64,000 nucleotides of DNA. Origin: an uncultured Agathobacter sp. (GTDB lineage: Bacteria > Bacillota > Clostridia > Lachnospirales > Lachnospiraceae). Below the pieces are notes generated by a model. It was not told where the DNA came from. It searched no databases and saw nothing but the letters and a program-made list of their open reading frames with translations. A program made the position numbers and the translations under genes. This document shows positions 1-8,247 of this stretch, piece by piece (within the stretch, counting starts at the first letter, position 1; the number at the start of each line of letters is the position of its first letter). Where the stretch lies: positions 186,001 to 250,000 of the forward strand of contig CAKRNE010000001.1 in the NCBI GenBank assembly GCA_934365945.1, given 5' to 3'.

Positions 1-469
1 CTATGAAGCCACAGATAAATCCGATGATTACGCCACAGATTATTGACTGGATAGCTCTCTTTTTAGCTGATACTCCCTGCATAGCCTCCTTTGTAGTCAT
101 GACAGGACGGAGTATGAACTTGATTCCGAGTAAAAATGTCATAAACACTGAAAAGTTGCCCATTGTTGCTGAAGGCACGAGGCTTGATACATAGCTTCCG
201 ACAACTGTGAAGCTCAAAACCGTGACCATCATTATGAGTCCGTTTTTTACATCAAGGTTCTTGTTCTTTCCATATGTATATGCCGATACTGCGCTGGCAA
301 GTACATCGGATGACAGGGCTATTCCCACTGCCATATACGGATCCATCCCCAAAAAGGTGATGAGCATAGGGCTTATTACTGCCGCTGCACTCAGTCCTGC
401 AAAGCCGGTTCCAAGGCCTGCGCCCATACCGGCAAAAAATGTTACTACTATAGTTATTAATGTGTTCAT
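1..469 (-). CDS. TauE/SafE family sulfite/anion exporter (3' end off the window)
   Basis: The reverse strand reads open from an ATG at 467-469 to the window edge, giving 156 N-terminal residues without a stop. The ribosome site AGGAGG lies at 481-486. The protein opens with a hydrophobic segment followed by a glycine-rich stretch (MGAGLGTGFAGLSAAAVISP) and then GMDPYMAVGIALSSDVLAS, which is the conserved first repeat of the TauE/SafE family. Members of this family are multi-span membrane exporters of sulfite, sulfonates or other organic anions, usually 240-270 residues, so roughly 100 residues are missing here. The substrate cannot be told from sequence. The next gene leftwards is not visible. 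Confidence 0.85.
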   Translation of the reverse strand, partial: MNTLITIVVTFFAGMGAGLGTGFAGLSAAAVISPMLITFLGMDPYMAVGIALSSDVLASAVSAYTYGKNKNLDVKNGLIMMVTVLSFTVVGSYVSSLVPSATMGNFSVFMTFLLGIKFILRPVMTTKEAMQGVSAKKRAIQSIICGVIIGFICGFI

Positions 470-551
470 TTGTGTGATTTCCTCCTGATTATTTCGTCCA
501 GATTATTCTCAATCTGTTCCATAATAATTGTCAGCTGCTTATTTAATACAA

Positions 552-2390
552 TTATAGAGCTATCTCCACATTTTTACCGCAGAATGCAACTCCATATTTT
601 GTTATTTCTATTATTCCTCTGTCTCTCATATCTGTATCATAATTTTTGTCTTCTATCTGCTGCAGCGCCTCCTGAGCCGACGCCTCTAGCATTTTTTCTT
701 CTTTGACCGATTTAAACTCCATTATAATTGCAGGCATTGATGAAACCTTTGGCTCCAATGTCAAATCAAATCTGCCATCACCTGATTCGCGGTTTGACCT
801 GATATAATACATCGCAGACATCCCGGCAGATAAACCAAGCATCAGCCCATGATAAAAGCCTTCCGCGGCACCGTCAAAACTGCTTGCGCACGTCAGCATA
901 TACTTTCTTAGAGCTGCTTTCAATTTCTCTCCGTCCTTTAGATAAAGTGCCTTTTCCAGCTCTGCCATCACATTTTGGGTCATATTATTTCTAATCCAGA
1001 ATAATATTTCTGAATTATATACTCTTCTGATTTCCCGGTTCGGAAGAGCAAGCTCAACAAATGTACCAAATTCTGTTTCTATTGCAGGGTTTAGCGTCTT
1101 TAAATAACCGGAAACCAGAAGAAAACTAAATATGCTATCTGCACCATCTGTTATTCTTGGATATATCACATCCATATTTAATGATGTTTGCACTGATTTG
1201 CCCTGAATAAGCGAAATCAGATCATCTGCAATTTCAGGTGTCAATGATTTCATTATCTCTCGAATAATCTCATTATCACTTGTATTTGTCCAGAATGGTT
1301 TGGGTGTGCAATCATTATTAAAGTAGTTTGCCACCGACCATGGATTGTATATGTCTGTATTTCCAAACATATATCCATCATACCATTCCATTAATTGAGC
1401 CTTTTTTTCAGCACAACCATAATAGTCAGCCATTATGCTAACCTCATCCGATGTAAATCCAAAGTACTCACTGTATTTATCATCAAGCACCGAATTTACC
1501 ACCAGATTATTCAGACCACTAAACAGATTTTCTTTAGAAACACGCAATATTCCTGTAAGCACGCCAAATGCAAGCGCCGGATTATCCTTCAAGCCGCCTG
1601 ACATAAAATTTCTCATAAAGGTTATTACATCATTATAAAAGCCCTTCGAATGCCCCTGCTGAATCGGTGTATCGTATTCATCAATTAAAATAACTACCTT
1701 ACTGTGATGATACTTTTCCAGCATGCGGCTCAAATACAACAGTGCTCTGGCGTATTCCACATCGCTTAATTTTCCCTTCTGCAGTCTGTTCAAATAATCA
1801 CGTTCCACCTCATCACAGGCATCCCACGAAAAAAGCTCCTGATGCCTCATATATTCATCTCTTATAACAAGTCTTACAGCCTCTAAGGAGTCATTCCAGT
1901 TATCAAATTTTACATCCTTAAAGGTAATGTATATAACAGGATATGCGCCCTGTTTTTCACGATATTTTTCACCGCACGACCATATTTTTTTATCCCGAAA
2001 ATATATAGAGCTGTCAGAATCCGTTTTTTCAAAATAAACCTTCAACATGTCCATGGCAAGTGTTTTACCAAACCTTCTTGGTCTGGTAAACAGTGTGACT
2101 GTCGCATGATCATCTATTAAATCACGGATTAACAAGGTTTTATCTACATAATAACAGTTTTTCACAGTATCCACGTACGATGTACTTCCTACTGCACACG
2201 GAAGCTTTTCATCCTCAAGGCTCTTTCCCCTTTGATAAGTATAAACCGATATCTCCGGTATTTTCCATCTTCGTCCATCCTGATAAGCCCCACTGATTTC
2301 TCCGTTGTTGCACAGTCCTACCACTCTTCTTACAGAAATCCCTAACAATTCAGCAGCTATCTTACTTGAAATATACTTGGTTTCGGTCAT
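552..2390 (-). CDS. HTH-AAA ATPase with C-terminal PD-(D/E)XK nuclease-like domain
   Basis: This 612-residue protein has three parts. Residues 1-55 look like an excisionase/MerR-type helix-turn-helix (SSKIAAELLGISVRRVVGL, then DGRRWKIP). Residues about 65-330 form the AAA-ATPase_like domain, with a Walker A region TRPRRFGKTLAMD and Walker B VVILIDEYD. The C-terminus, about 500-600, carries GDGRFDLTL and IIMEFKS, the D...ExK core of the PD-(D/E)XK nuclease fold (DUF1703 type). The family is common in gut Clostridia and Bacteroidetes; its biological role is unknown. Most relatives, including the homologue at 23581-25206, lack the HTH. The start at 2390 has GGAGG 6 nt upstream. Its promoter is overlapped by four copies of an 8-bp repeat, which suggests self-regulation through the HTH; that is inference. 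Confidence 0.85.
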   Translation of the reverse strand: MTETKYISSKIAAELLGISVRRVVGLCNNGEISGAYQDGRRWKIPEISVYTYQRGKSLEDEKLPCAVGSTSYVDTVKNCYYVDKTLLIRDLIDDHATVTLFTRPRRFGKTLAMDMLKVYFEKTDSDSSIYFRDKKIWSCGEKYREKQGAYPVIYITFKDVKFDNWNDSLEAVRLVIRDEYMRHQELFSWDACDEVERDYLNRLQKGKLSDVEYARALLYLSRMLEKYHHSKVVILIDEYDTPIQQGHSKGFYNDVITFMRNFMSGGLKDNPALAFGVLTGILRVSKENLFSGLNNLVVNSVLDDKYSEYFGFTSDEVSIMADYYGCAEKKAQLMEWYDGYMFGNTDIYNPWSVANYFNNDCTPKPFWTNTSDNEIIREIMKSLTPEIADDLISLIQGKSVQTSLNMDVIYPRITDGADSIFSFLLVSGYLKTLNPAIETEFGTFVELALPNREIRRVYNSEILFWIRNNMTQNVMAELEKALYLKDGEKLKAALRKYMLTCASSFDGAAEGFYHGLMLGLSAGMSAMYYIRSNRESGDGRFDLTLEPKVSSMPAIIMEFKSVKEEKMLEASAQEALQQIEDKNYDTDMRDRGIIEITKYGVAFCGKNVEIAL

Positions 2391-2403
2391 TTTCTCCCTC
2401 CGT

Positions 2404-2473
2404 TCGGAAATACTCAGCTATTTATCGGAAATATTATAGCATTCTTCGGAAATAATATCAATCATTCGGAAAT
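2404..2473 (-). promoter_or_regulatory. Promoter overlapped by four phased TCGGAAAT repeats
   Basis: The 8-mer TCGGAAAT (ATTTCCGA on the coding strand) occurs at 2404-2411, 2425-2432, 2446-2453 and 2466-2473, with starts 21, 21 and 20 bp apart, or two helical turns. On the reverse strand a promoter TTGATA (2456-2461), 17 bp, TATAAT (2433-2438) sits inside the array. One repeat lies upstream of the -35, one is in the spacer, one is at the start point and one touches the ribosome site. This is the geometry of a cooperative repressor operator. Confidence 0.75.
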
Positions 2474-2531
2474 TGCTTATTCTTTAAGCTTATTCTTTAA
2501 GAAATACCATCTATAAATGCTATTGAACACC

Positions 2532-2692
2532 TTGAAAGTATTCTGCTGTCATGGTAATATATGTAATTGGCGCTTTGTTGCACATTTTAAACACCGGCTA
2601 ATCTACCGGTGATTTTAATTTTAATAACTAAAGCTTCCTACATATATAATATAGGAGTTTTAAATTAACAATCATTTACAATAGGAGGAATT
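2532..2692 (+). promoter_or_regulatory. Promoter and leader hairpin of the MATE gene
   Basis: TTGAAA (2532-2537), a 17-bp spacer and an extended -10 TGGTAATAT ending at 2560 form a good promoter. Its leader of about 125 nt contains a GC hairpin, CACCGG (2592-2597) with CCGGTG (2606-2611), followed by an A/T-rich run. This could act as an attenuator of the transporter gene. The ribosome site AGGAGG is at 2683-2688. Together with the repeats upstream, this accounts for most of the gap 2391-2692. Confidence 0.55.
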
Positions 2693-4090
2693 ATGAGTCA
2701 GGAAACAAATTCAGCCCCTGTAACAGAGAACAAGATGGGAACCATGCCTATCGGCAAGCTTGTATTTAACATGTCTTTGCCTATGATGATTTCCATGCTC
2801 GTACAGGCTCTATACAACATCGTGGACAGTATTTTCGTTGCAAAGCTGTCCGAAAACGCACTCACAGCAGTTTCACTTGCTTTCCCTTTGCAGACACTCA
2901 TCATCGCTGTCGCAACCGGTACCGGTGTAGGTGTAAATGCGCTGCTGTCAAAATCACTCGGCGCCCATAAATACGACGAGGCCAACAAAATCGGCATCAA
3001 CGGTGCCGTACTATATGCATTCAGCTACGTAATATTTCTGATTCTCGGACTTACAATCGTAAAGCCTTTTTACATGAGTCAGATTGGAAATGCTGATGTC
3101 GAAATCATGGATATGGGTGTGAGCTACCTGAGTACTGTTATGATTTTTTCATTTGGTATTTTTGCCGAAATCTATTTTGAGAGGGTACTTACCTCGACAG
3201 GAAGAACTATTTTCAGCATGACCTCACAGCTTTGCGGTGCCATCACAAATATCGTTCTGGATCCTATCATGATCTTTGGACTGCTTGGTTTCCCTAAGCT
3301 CGGCGCTACCGGTGCCGCTGTGGCAACCGTTGTGGGTCAGTGCGTGGCAGCTGTTGTTGCTTTTGTCTGCAACCACAAATTCAATCATGATATCAAGCTG
3401 AGCTTCAAGGGCTACAGCCCGGATTTCAAAATCATGGGAACCATTTATGCTATCGGTATTCCGTCGATCATCATGCAGTCTATAGGCTCAATAATGACAT
3501 ATGCCATGAACAGAATACTTATCGGCTTTTCATCGACTGCCGCTGCGGTTTTCGGTGTTTATTTCAAGCTACAGAGCTTCTTCTTTATGCCTGTATTCGG
3601 ACTGAACAACGGAATCACACCTATCATTGCCTTCAACTACGGTGCTCAGAACAGGAAGCGTATGGTTAAGACAATAAAGGTCAGCCTGATAACAGCATTC
3701 TGTCTGCTCTTCGTTGGCTTTGCCTGCTTTGAGTTCATACCACAGGTGCTTCTTGGAATGTTCAGTGCCTCTGACGATATGCTCAAAATCGGAGTACCTG
3801 CGCTCAGAATAATCGGAGTGCATTTCCTCATCGCATGGTTTTGTATTATCGTCGGCACAGTATTCCAGGCTTTGGGAAAGGCTGTCTTTTCCATGATCGT
3901 ATCAATCATGCGACAGCTTGTGGTTTTAATTCCAGCAGCTTACATTCTTTCAAAGCTCGGTGGACTCCACGTAGTATGGTGGGCTTTCCCGATAGCAGAG
4001 GTGATATCCTTTACTGTTTCAACATTATTCTTAATCAGGATCAACAGAACTATTATCTCAAAGATTCCTGATGGAAGCGATGTGCTGTAA
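2693..4090 (+). CDS. MATE family multidrug/cation exporter
   Basis: This 465-residue membrane protein has about 12 hydrophobic segments in two homologous halves. It carries MATE family sequence such as LPMMISMLVQALYNIVDSIF near the N-terminus and the repeated GVGVNALLSKSLGA region. MATE proteins of the DinF/NorM type exchange drugs or organic cations for Na+ or H+ in the cytoplasmic membrane. The length is normal. AGGAGG lies 4 nt upstream of the ATG. The gene appears to be a single transcript with its own promoter, a possible attenuator hairpin and a strong terminator after the stop. It is not closely similar to the second MATE protein at 21704. The drug specificity is not predictable. Confidence 0.93.
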   Translation: MSQETNSAPVTENKMGTMPIGKLVFNMSLPMMISMLVQALYNIVDSIFVAKLSENALTAVSLAFPLQTLIIAVATGTGVGVNALLSKSLGAHKYDEANKIGINGAVLYAFSYVIFLILGLTIVKPFYMSQIGNADVEIMDMGVSYLSTVMIFSFGIFAEIYFERVLTSTGRTIFSMTSQLCGAITNIVLDPIMIFGLLGFPKLGATGAAVATVVGQCVAAVVAFVCNHKFNHDIKLSFKGYSPDFKIMGTIYAIGIPSIIMQSIGSIMTYAMNRILIGFSSTAAAVFGVYFKLQSFFFMPVFGLNNGITPIIAFNYGAQNRKRMVKTIKVSLITAFCLLFVGFACFEFIPQVLLGMFSASDDMLKIGVPALRIIGVHFLIAWFCIIVGTVFQALGKAVFSMIVSIMRQLVVLIPAAYILSKLGGLHVVWWAFPIAEVISFTVSTLFLIRINRTIISKIPDGSDVL

Positions 4091-4129
4091 GAAAACAATT
4101 TTACTTGAATTTTAAAATGATTAACAATA

Positions 4130-4184
4130 AAATCCGCTGCATTATATCATGTGCGTAATCATCTGATATAGTGCAGCGGATTTA
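4130..4184. terminator. Rho-independent terminator after the MATE gene
   Basis: The arm AAATCCGCTGCATTATATCA (4130-4149) pairs with TGATATAGTGCAGCGGATTT (4163-4183, one bulge or mismatch) around a 13-nt loop. It is followed by a short A/T run and ends the MATE transcript 40 bp after its stop. Confidence 0.8.
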
Positions 4185-4387
4185 TTATATTTATGTCATA
4201 TTTTCACATATTCTGATTTCTGCACCAGCTTGGTGCAGCTTATGAACCGACTCCATCTTGCGTATTATCTTGCGTATTTTCTTCCTCTATTATACGTATT
4301 TTATGTTGCCGGTCACACTGTTCGGTGTGAACAGTAACGATTTTATATAAAAAGTGTAATCTGCAGATTCAAACCTCTTTTAAAAAA
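4185..4387. other. Non-coding spacer with two small hairpins
   Basis: No open reading frame with a ribosome site was seen. The stretch holds a 7-bp hairpin TGCACCA/TGGTGCA (4221-4236). It also holds an inverted repeat TCACAC/GTGTGA (4313-4330) preceded by CCGGTCACAC and followed by GAACAGTAAC. Parts of this second element recur at 13507-13551. Confidence 0.5.
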
Positions 4388-4500
4388 TGCGATTTTGTGG
4401 TAAAATAGCAAAAAAGAAAATGCGATTTTGTGGTAAATCGTTGAAATAAAAAATGCGATTTTGTAGTAAAACATCAAAATAAAAAATGCGATTTTGTAAT
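4388..4500 (+). repeat. 33-bp direct repeat array upstream of the DUF4143 ATPase
   Basis: Four copies of TGCGATTTTGTGGTAAA or close variants start at 4388, 4421, 4454 and 4487. The interval is exactly 33 bp each time, with A-rich filler of the remaining 16 bp. The fourth copy is cut to TGCGATTTTGTAAT and runs into the ribosome site (AGGAG, 4507-4511). Copy 1 contains TGGTAAAAT (4398-4406), which matches an extended -10 element, so the array probably overlaps the gene's promoter. Confidence 0.85.
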
Positions 4501-4517
4501 TTTATTAGGAGAATGTC

Positions 4518-5846
4518 ATGTTTAAGCGAAAAATATATGATAAATTATTGCAATGGAAAAAGGATTCCGATGGTAAAACAGCACTCTTAATCGAAGGAGC
4601 CCGTCGTATAGGCAAGTCAACCATCGTAGAGTCATTTGGACGAAATGAATACAAAAGTTATATAATCATTGATTTCTCAATCGTCTCAAAAAATATACGT
4701 GAACTGTTTGAGGATATTTCAGATCTGAATTATCTGTTTTTGCAGTTGCAGCTCCAATACAAAGTAGATCTCTATGAGAGAGAGTCTTTGATTATTTTTG
4801 ACGAAGTACAATTATGCCCCCGCGCAAGACAGGCTATCAAATCACTTGTAAAAGATCACCGATATGATTATATAGAAACCGGTTCTCTGATTTCTATCAA
4901 AAAAAACGTACAGGATATACTTATTCCAAGCGAAGAGAGAAAGCTAAGCATGTATCCTATGGATTATGAAGAATTTTTATGGGCTTTGAATGATGAAACA
5001 ACTATTCCCCTAATCCATAAACTATTCGATTCTCAAAAGCCCTTCGGAGAAGAGATTAATCGTAAATTGATGCGTGATTTCCGTCTTTATATGCTTGTCG
5101 GGGGAATGCCGCAGGCAGTTGATGAATATATCAAAACCAATAACTTTCGTAAGGTTGACGACGTAAAGCGTGATATTCTGAATCTTTATGAAGACGATTT
5201 CAAAAAAATAGATGCTACCGGAAAAATATCTATGCTTTTTGATGCAATTCCTGCGCAGCTAAACAAAAATGCTTCGCGATATCAGGTATCAAGCGTACTG
5301 ACAAACAATCGCGCCGATACTACACTTGAACTGATTGCAGAATTAAAAGACTCGAAAACTGTTTTGGTATCATACCATGCAAATGACCCAAGTGCCGGTA
5401 TGTCAACCAACAAAGACTTAACCAGGTTTAAACTATTTTTGTGTGATACCGGGCTGTTTACTACATTGATGTTTAAAGACAAAGATTTCACAGAAAACAT
5501 AATTTATGAAAAATTGTTAAATGACAAGCTAGGAACTAATCTAGGCTATCTTTACGAAAATGTAGTTGCACAGCTTTTAACATGTAATGGCAACGAATTA
5601 TTTTACTATACTTTTTTTAATGAAAGTTCTCGCCATAATTACGAAATAGATTTTCTTATTGCCAAAAAAAATAAGGTTTGCCCTATTGAAGTAAAATCTA
5701 GTGGCTATAAAACCCATAAGTCCCTGGATGAATTTTCAATAAAATTTTCAAACCGTATTCTTCAAAAATATCTCGTATATACAAAGGATTTCTCAAAAGA
5801 CAAAGACATACTCTGTCTGCCTGCTTATATGATTTCGTTTTTGTAA
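4518..5846 (+). CDS. AAA ATPase with DUF4143 nuclease-like C-terminus
   Basis: This 442-residue protein belongs to the large AAA_14/DUF4143 ATPase family. Walker A is GARRIGKST at about 27-35 and Walker B is LIIFDEVQLCPRARQ at about 91-105. The C-terminal part (about 345-400) has YEIDFLI and VCPIEVKSS, a D...ExK pattern of the PD-(D/E)XK fold. The length is typical. Such proteins are widespread and often horizontally transferred in gut bacteria, with no firmly assigned function; they have been likened to defence or mobile-element ATPases. The gene is monocistronic, with AGGAG just upstream and the 33-bp repeat array covering the region where its promoter must be. It has A/T-rich codon use compared with the exonuclease gene that follows. 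Confidence 0.88.
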   Translation: MFKRKIYDKLLQWKKDSDGKTALLIEGARRIGKSTIVESFGRNEYKSYIIIDFSIVSKNIRELFEDISDLNYLFLQLQLQYKVDLYERESLIIFDEVQLCPRARQAIKSLVKDHRYDYIETGSLISIKKNVQDILIPSEERKLSMYPMDYEEFLWALNDETTIPLIHKLFDSQKPFGEEINRKLMRDFRLYMLVGGMPQAVDEYIKTNNFRKVDDVKRDILNLYEDDFKKIDATGKISMLFDAIPAQLNKNASRYQVSSVLTNNRADTTLELIAELKDSKTVLVSYHANDPSAGMSTNKDLTRFKLFLCDTGLFTTLMFKDKDFTENIIYEKLLNDKLGTNLGYLYENVVAQLLTCNGNELFYYTFFNESSRHNYEIDFLIAKKNKVCPIEVKSSGYKTHKSLDEFSIKFSNRILQKYLVYTKDFSKDKDILCLPAYMISFL

Positions 5847-5902
5847 AAAGAATACTTTTTAAATATGATTTTAATACACACACTTATATGGAGGATTAAG
5901 AC

Positions 5903-6658
5903 ATGAAATTTATATCGTGGAATGTAAACGGACTGCGCGCATGCGTCCAGAAAGGTTTCCTTGATTTTTTTAACAGTATAGATGCGGATTTCTTTTGTAT
6001 ACAGGAGTCCAAGCTACAGGCGGGACAGATTGACCTTGACCTGACGGGCTATCACCAGTATTGGAATTACGCCGAGAAAAAAGGCTATTCCGGCACAGCC
6101 ATTTTCGCCAAAAATGAACCATTATCTGTGTCTTACGGTATAGGCATTGAGGAGCATGATAAGGAAGGACGCGTCATCACACTTGAATATGACAATTTCT
6201 ATCTCGTTACCTGCTATACTCCAAACTCACAGAATGAGCTGAAAAGGCTGCCGTACCGTATGCAGTGGGAGGATGATTTCAGAGAATATCTTAAGACACT
6301 CGATGCCAAAAAACCTGTCGTACTGTGCGGTGATCTGAATGTCGCACACAATGAGATTGACCTGAAAAATCCAAAAACAAACCGCAAGAATGCAGGTTTT
6401 TCAGACGAGGAACGTGCTAAAATGACAGAGCTTTTAGGTTCCGGTTTTACCGATACCTTCAGATATTTTTATCCGGATGCCGAGGGTATATATTCCTGGT
6501 GGTCATACCGTTTTAAGGCACGCGAGAAGAACGCAGGCTGGCGTATCGACTACTTTATCACATCAAAGCGCATCAACGATAAGCTGCAAAAGGCAGCGAT
6601 CCATACCGATGTGCTCGGTTCAGACCACTGCCCTGTAGAGGTTGATATTGAATTTTAA
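5903..6658 (+). CDS. xth: Exodeoxyribonuclease III (AP endonuclease)
   Basis: This 251-residue protein is a full-length exonuclease III of the Xth/ExoA family. It cuts DNA 5' to abasic sites and removes 3' blocks during base-excision repair in the cytoplasm. Family motifs are present: NVNGLRA (8-14), the Mg2+-binding glutamate in FCIQESK (E35), [12 protein letters not shown], and the C-terminal GSDHCPV with the catalytic Asp-His pair. The ribosome site GGAGG lies at 5891-5895. It follows the ATPase by 56 bp without an obvious terminator between them. It is convergent with the ABC permease gene that ends 15 bp downstream. Confidence 0.95.
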   Translation: MKFISWNVNGLRACVQKGFLDFFNSIDADFFCIQESKLQAGQIDLDLTGYHQYWNYAEKKGYSGTAIFAKNEPLSVSYGIGIEEHDKEGRVITLEYDNFYLVTCYTPNSQNELKRLPYRMQWEDDFREYLKTLDAKKPVVLCGDLNVAHNEIDLKNPKTNRKNAGFSDEERAKMTELLGSGFTDTFRYFYPDAEGIYSWWSYRFKAREKNAGWRIDYFITSKRINDKLQKAAIHTDVLGSDHCPVEVDIEF

Positions 6659-6673
6659 ATTTAATGTTATATA

Positions 6674-7450
6674 CTACTTTTCAATATAGTTAAACCTCTG
6701 TGTTTTAAATAATATTCTTGAAGCAATAAAACTTATGATTGATATGCCAATATTTAACCATACTGATATTATGTAGAAACTATCCTCTACATAATGAAAC
6801 TTATCATCAGTTTCTGTAAATACAATTGGAAGAATATTGGCATATTGATTCATTCCTGTTGCCCCATCCACAATACCTATTATCCAAGTTATATCATGAC
6901 TTGCACTAACAACCTGAAATAAGCCATATGCCTGAGCACCTACTATTCCAACAAAAAGTGATGCCATTATTATTGCTCCAAGTACAGAATTATTTATTTT
7001 CTTGATAACAAGCAAAAGCATGATCAGCAATGATAAAAATGAGAATATCGCAACCATTTTACTAAGTAAATATATCATTCCAACTTTTATTAAAGATTTC
7101 ACTGCATTATCCGGCAGAATGATCAAATAGCGTACCATACCAACAACGAAAAATAGTAACATATATGTTCCAAACACAATTGCTTTCATCCATAAAAGCC
7201 TATATTTACTAATCGGAAGTAAATGCAACATTCTATCTTTATTCAAATAAAAAAATGAAAACAAATCATAAATTGTCAGAAATACAATTCCTACCCATGA
7301 TAGCATTTGCCATATTGAATAAATCATATCTACCCCTTCAACCATCGGTATTATATGCAAAATATGAAGTATATCTAATAAAAATTCTATTCCCAAGATT
7401 GTTTCCCAGAAATATTTATATCTCATATATTCATTTTTCCAAATGCTCAT
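6674..7450 (-). CDS. ABC-2 type transporter membrane subunit
   Basis: This 258-residue protein has about six hydrophobic segments and no soluble domain, as expected for an ABC-2 type permease of a small-molecule or peptide exporter. It begins with a cytoplasmic stretch and carries a charged loop between the second and third segments. Its start codon overlaps the last 4 bp of the ATPase gene (7447-7450), so the two are translationally coupled and should form one exporter. It is the last gene of the LytTR/GHKL/peptide operon. The family is too divergent for a substrate call; bacteriocin or peptide export, or self-immunity, is the usual role in this context (inference). Confidence 0.75.
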   Translation of the reverse strand: MSIWKNEYMRYKYFWETILGIEFLLDILHILHIIPMVEGVDMIYSIWQMLSWVGIVFLTIYDLFSFFYLNKDRMLHLLPISKYRLLWMKAIVFGTYMLLFFVVGMVRYLIILPDNAVKSLIKVGMIYLLSKMVAIFSFLSLLIMLLLVIKKINNSVLGAIIMASLFVGIVGAQAYGLFQVVSASHDITWIIGIVDGATGMNQYANILPIVFTETDDKFHYVEDSFYIISVWLNIGISIISFIASRILFKTQRFNYIEK

Positions 7451-8115
7451 CTTAATTTCTCCTTAAAAATTGTCTCAAGATCTGCTTTGTTTTCTTTTTT
7501 TAGACTTTGCACATTATCATGCAAAATAACTTTCCCGTCTTTCACCATGATAATGCTATCGAACAATGACTCTACATCACTAATTAAATGTGTGCTGATA
7601 AAAACAATACTTCCTTTTTTTCGCTCACTCTTGATCATTTCCATTATGTCATCCCTTGTCAAAGGATCAACAGCAGCTAATGGCTCATCAAAAATATAAA
7701 CATCCGAATTTCTTGAAAGTGCAAGAACCATATGTATCTGTTCAAGCATACCTTTGGAACATTGAGAAATTTTCTGATTCAATTTCAATCCAAGTTTTCC
7801 TAACAATTTTGCAGCTTTATCTGAGTCGAAATCATTAAAAGCATCCTTATAATATTTTATCGCATCTTCTAATTTCATGTATCTATATATAAAAGGTTTA
7901 TCCGGAAGATAAGAAATATCTTTAGCACAGATTCCTTTTACTGCGCCTGTATAGTTATTTATAGAACCAGTCAATACACTTATTAATGTTGTCTTACCGG
8001 CACCATTTGGTCCGAAAATTCCTATAATCGAATTTTCTTCCTTTATCGACAAATTTATATCTTTTAAAATATGTGTTCCATCTAACGAAACATTTAAATT
8101 TATTATTTCTATCAT
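7447..8115 (-). CDS. ABC transporter ATP-binding protein (BcrA-like)
   Basis: This 222-residue nucleotide-binding subunit has Walker A GPNGAGKTT at about 35-43 and Walker B VYIFDEPLAAVDP. The signature loop is degenerate (CSKGM in place of LSGGQ), and the H-loop is FISTHL. Its short length and sequence fit the bacitracin/lantibiotic-type export ATPases. The ATG at 8115 comes 2 nt after the stop of a 24-residue peptide gene (TAA-CT-ATG), and its ribosome site GAGGAAG lies inside that peptide's last codons, so translation of the two is coupled. It pairs with the membrane subunit overlapping its 3' end. Confidence 0.88.
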   Translation of the reverse strand: MIEIINLNVSLDGTHILKDINLSIKEENSIIGIFGPNGAGKTTLISVLTGSINNYTGAVKGICAKDISYLPDKPFIYRYMKLEDAIKYYKDAFNDFDSDKAAKLLGKLGLKLNQKISQCSKGMLEQIHMVLALSRNSDVYIFDEPLAAVDPLTRDDIMEMIKSERKKGSIVFISTHLISDVESLFDSIIMVKDGKVILHDNVQSLKKENKADLETIFKEKLR

Positions 8116-8117
8116 AG

Positions 8118-8192
8118 TTATTTTTCTTCCTCATCAATTACGTCCATACTATAAAAAAAAGCAGATACAGTTTCAGCAATCTTAGCTATCAT
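8118..8192 (-). CDS. Small peptide gene of 24 residues between sensor kinase and ABC exporter
   Basis: This short frame is likely a real gene. The ATG at 8190-8192 has a near-ideal ribosome site AAAAGGAG 7 nt upstream (core AGGAG 8200-8204). The stop at 8118-8120 is 2 nt before the ABC ATPase start. The product has a short amphipathic N-terminus (MIAKIAETVSA), an aromatic core FFYSMDVI and an acidic tail DEEEK. That order resembles AgrD-type autoinducer precursors (helix, core, acidic tail), but there is no cysteine and no AgrB protease nearby. It may be an exported signal or toxin-like peptide sensed by the upstream kinase. A simple leader peptide that couples translation is the alternative. 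Confidence 0.6.
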   Translation of the reverse strand: MIAKIAETVSAFFYSMDVIDEEEK

Positions 8193-8247
8193 GGCATTTC
8201 TCCTTTTCGCTTGCTGATACTATATCTACTCTCATTTTTATATTTTA

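Noticed and set aside
4221..4236. Small hairpin TGCACCA/TGGTGCA as a terminator
   Set aside because: There is no T-run after it on either strand, and a much stronger terminator lies just upstream.
4388..4500. Regular repeats that might be a CRISPR array
   Set aside because: Only four copies, A-rich 16-bp fillers that resemble each other, no cas genes, and the array lies directly on a gene's promoter and ribosome site.
8118..8192. Canonical AgrD autoinducer gene
   Set aside because: It lacks the conserved cysteine and no AgrB protease gene is nearby, so only a loose resemblance is claimed.
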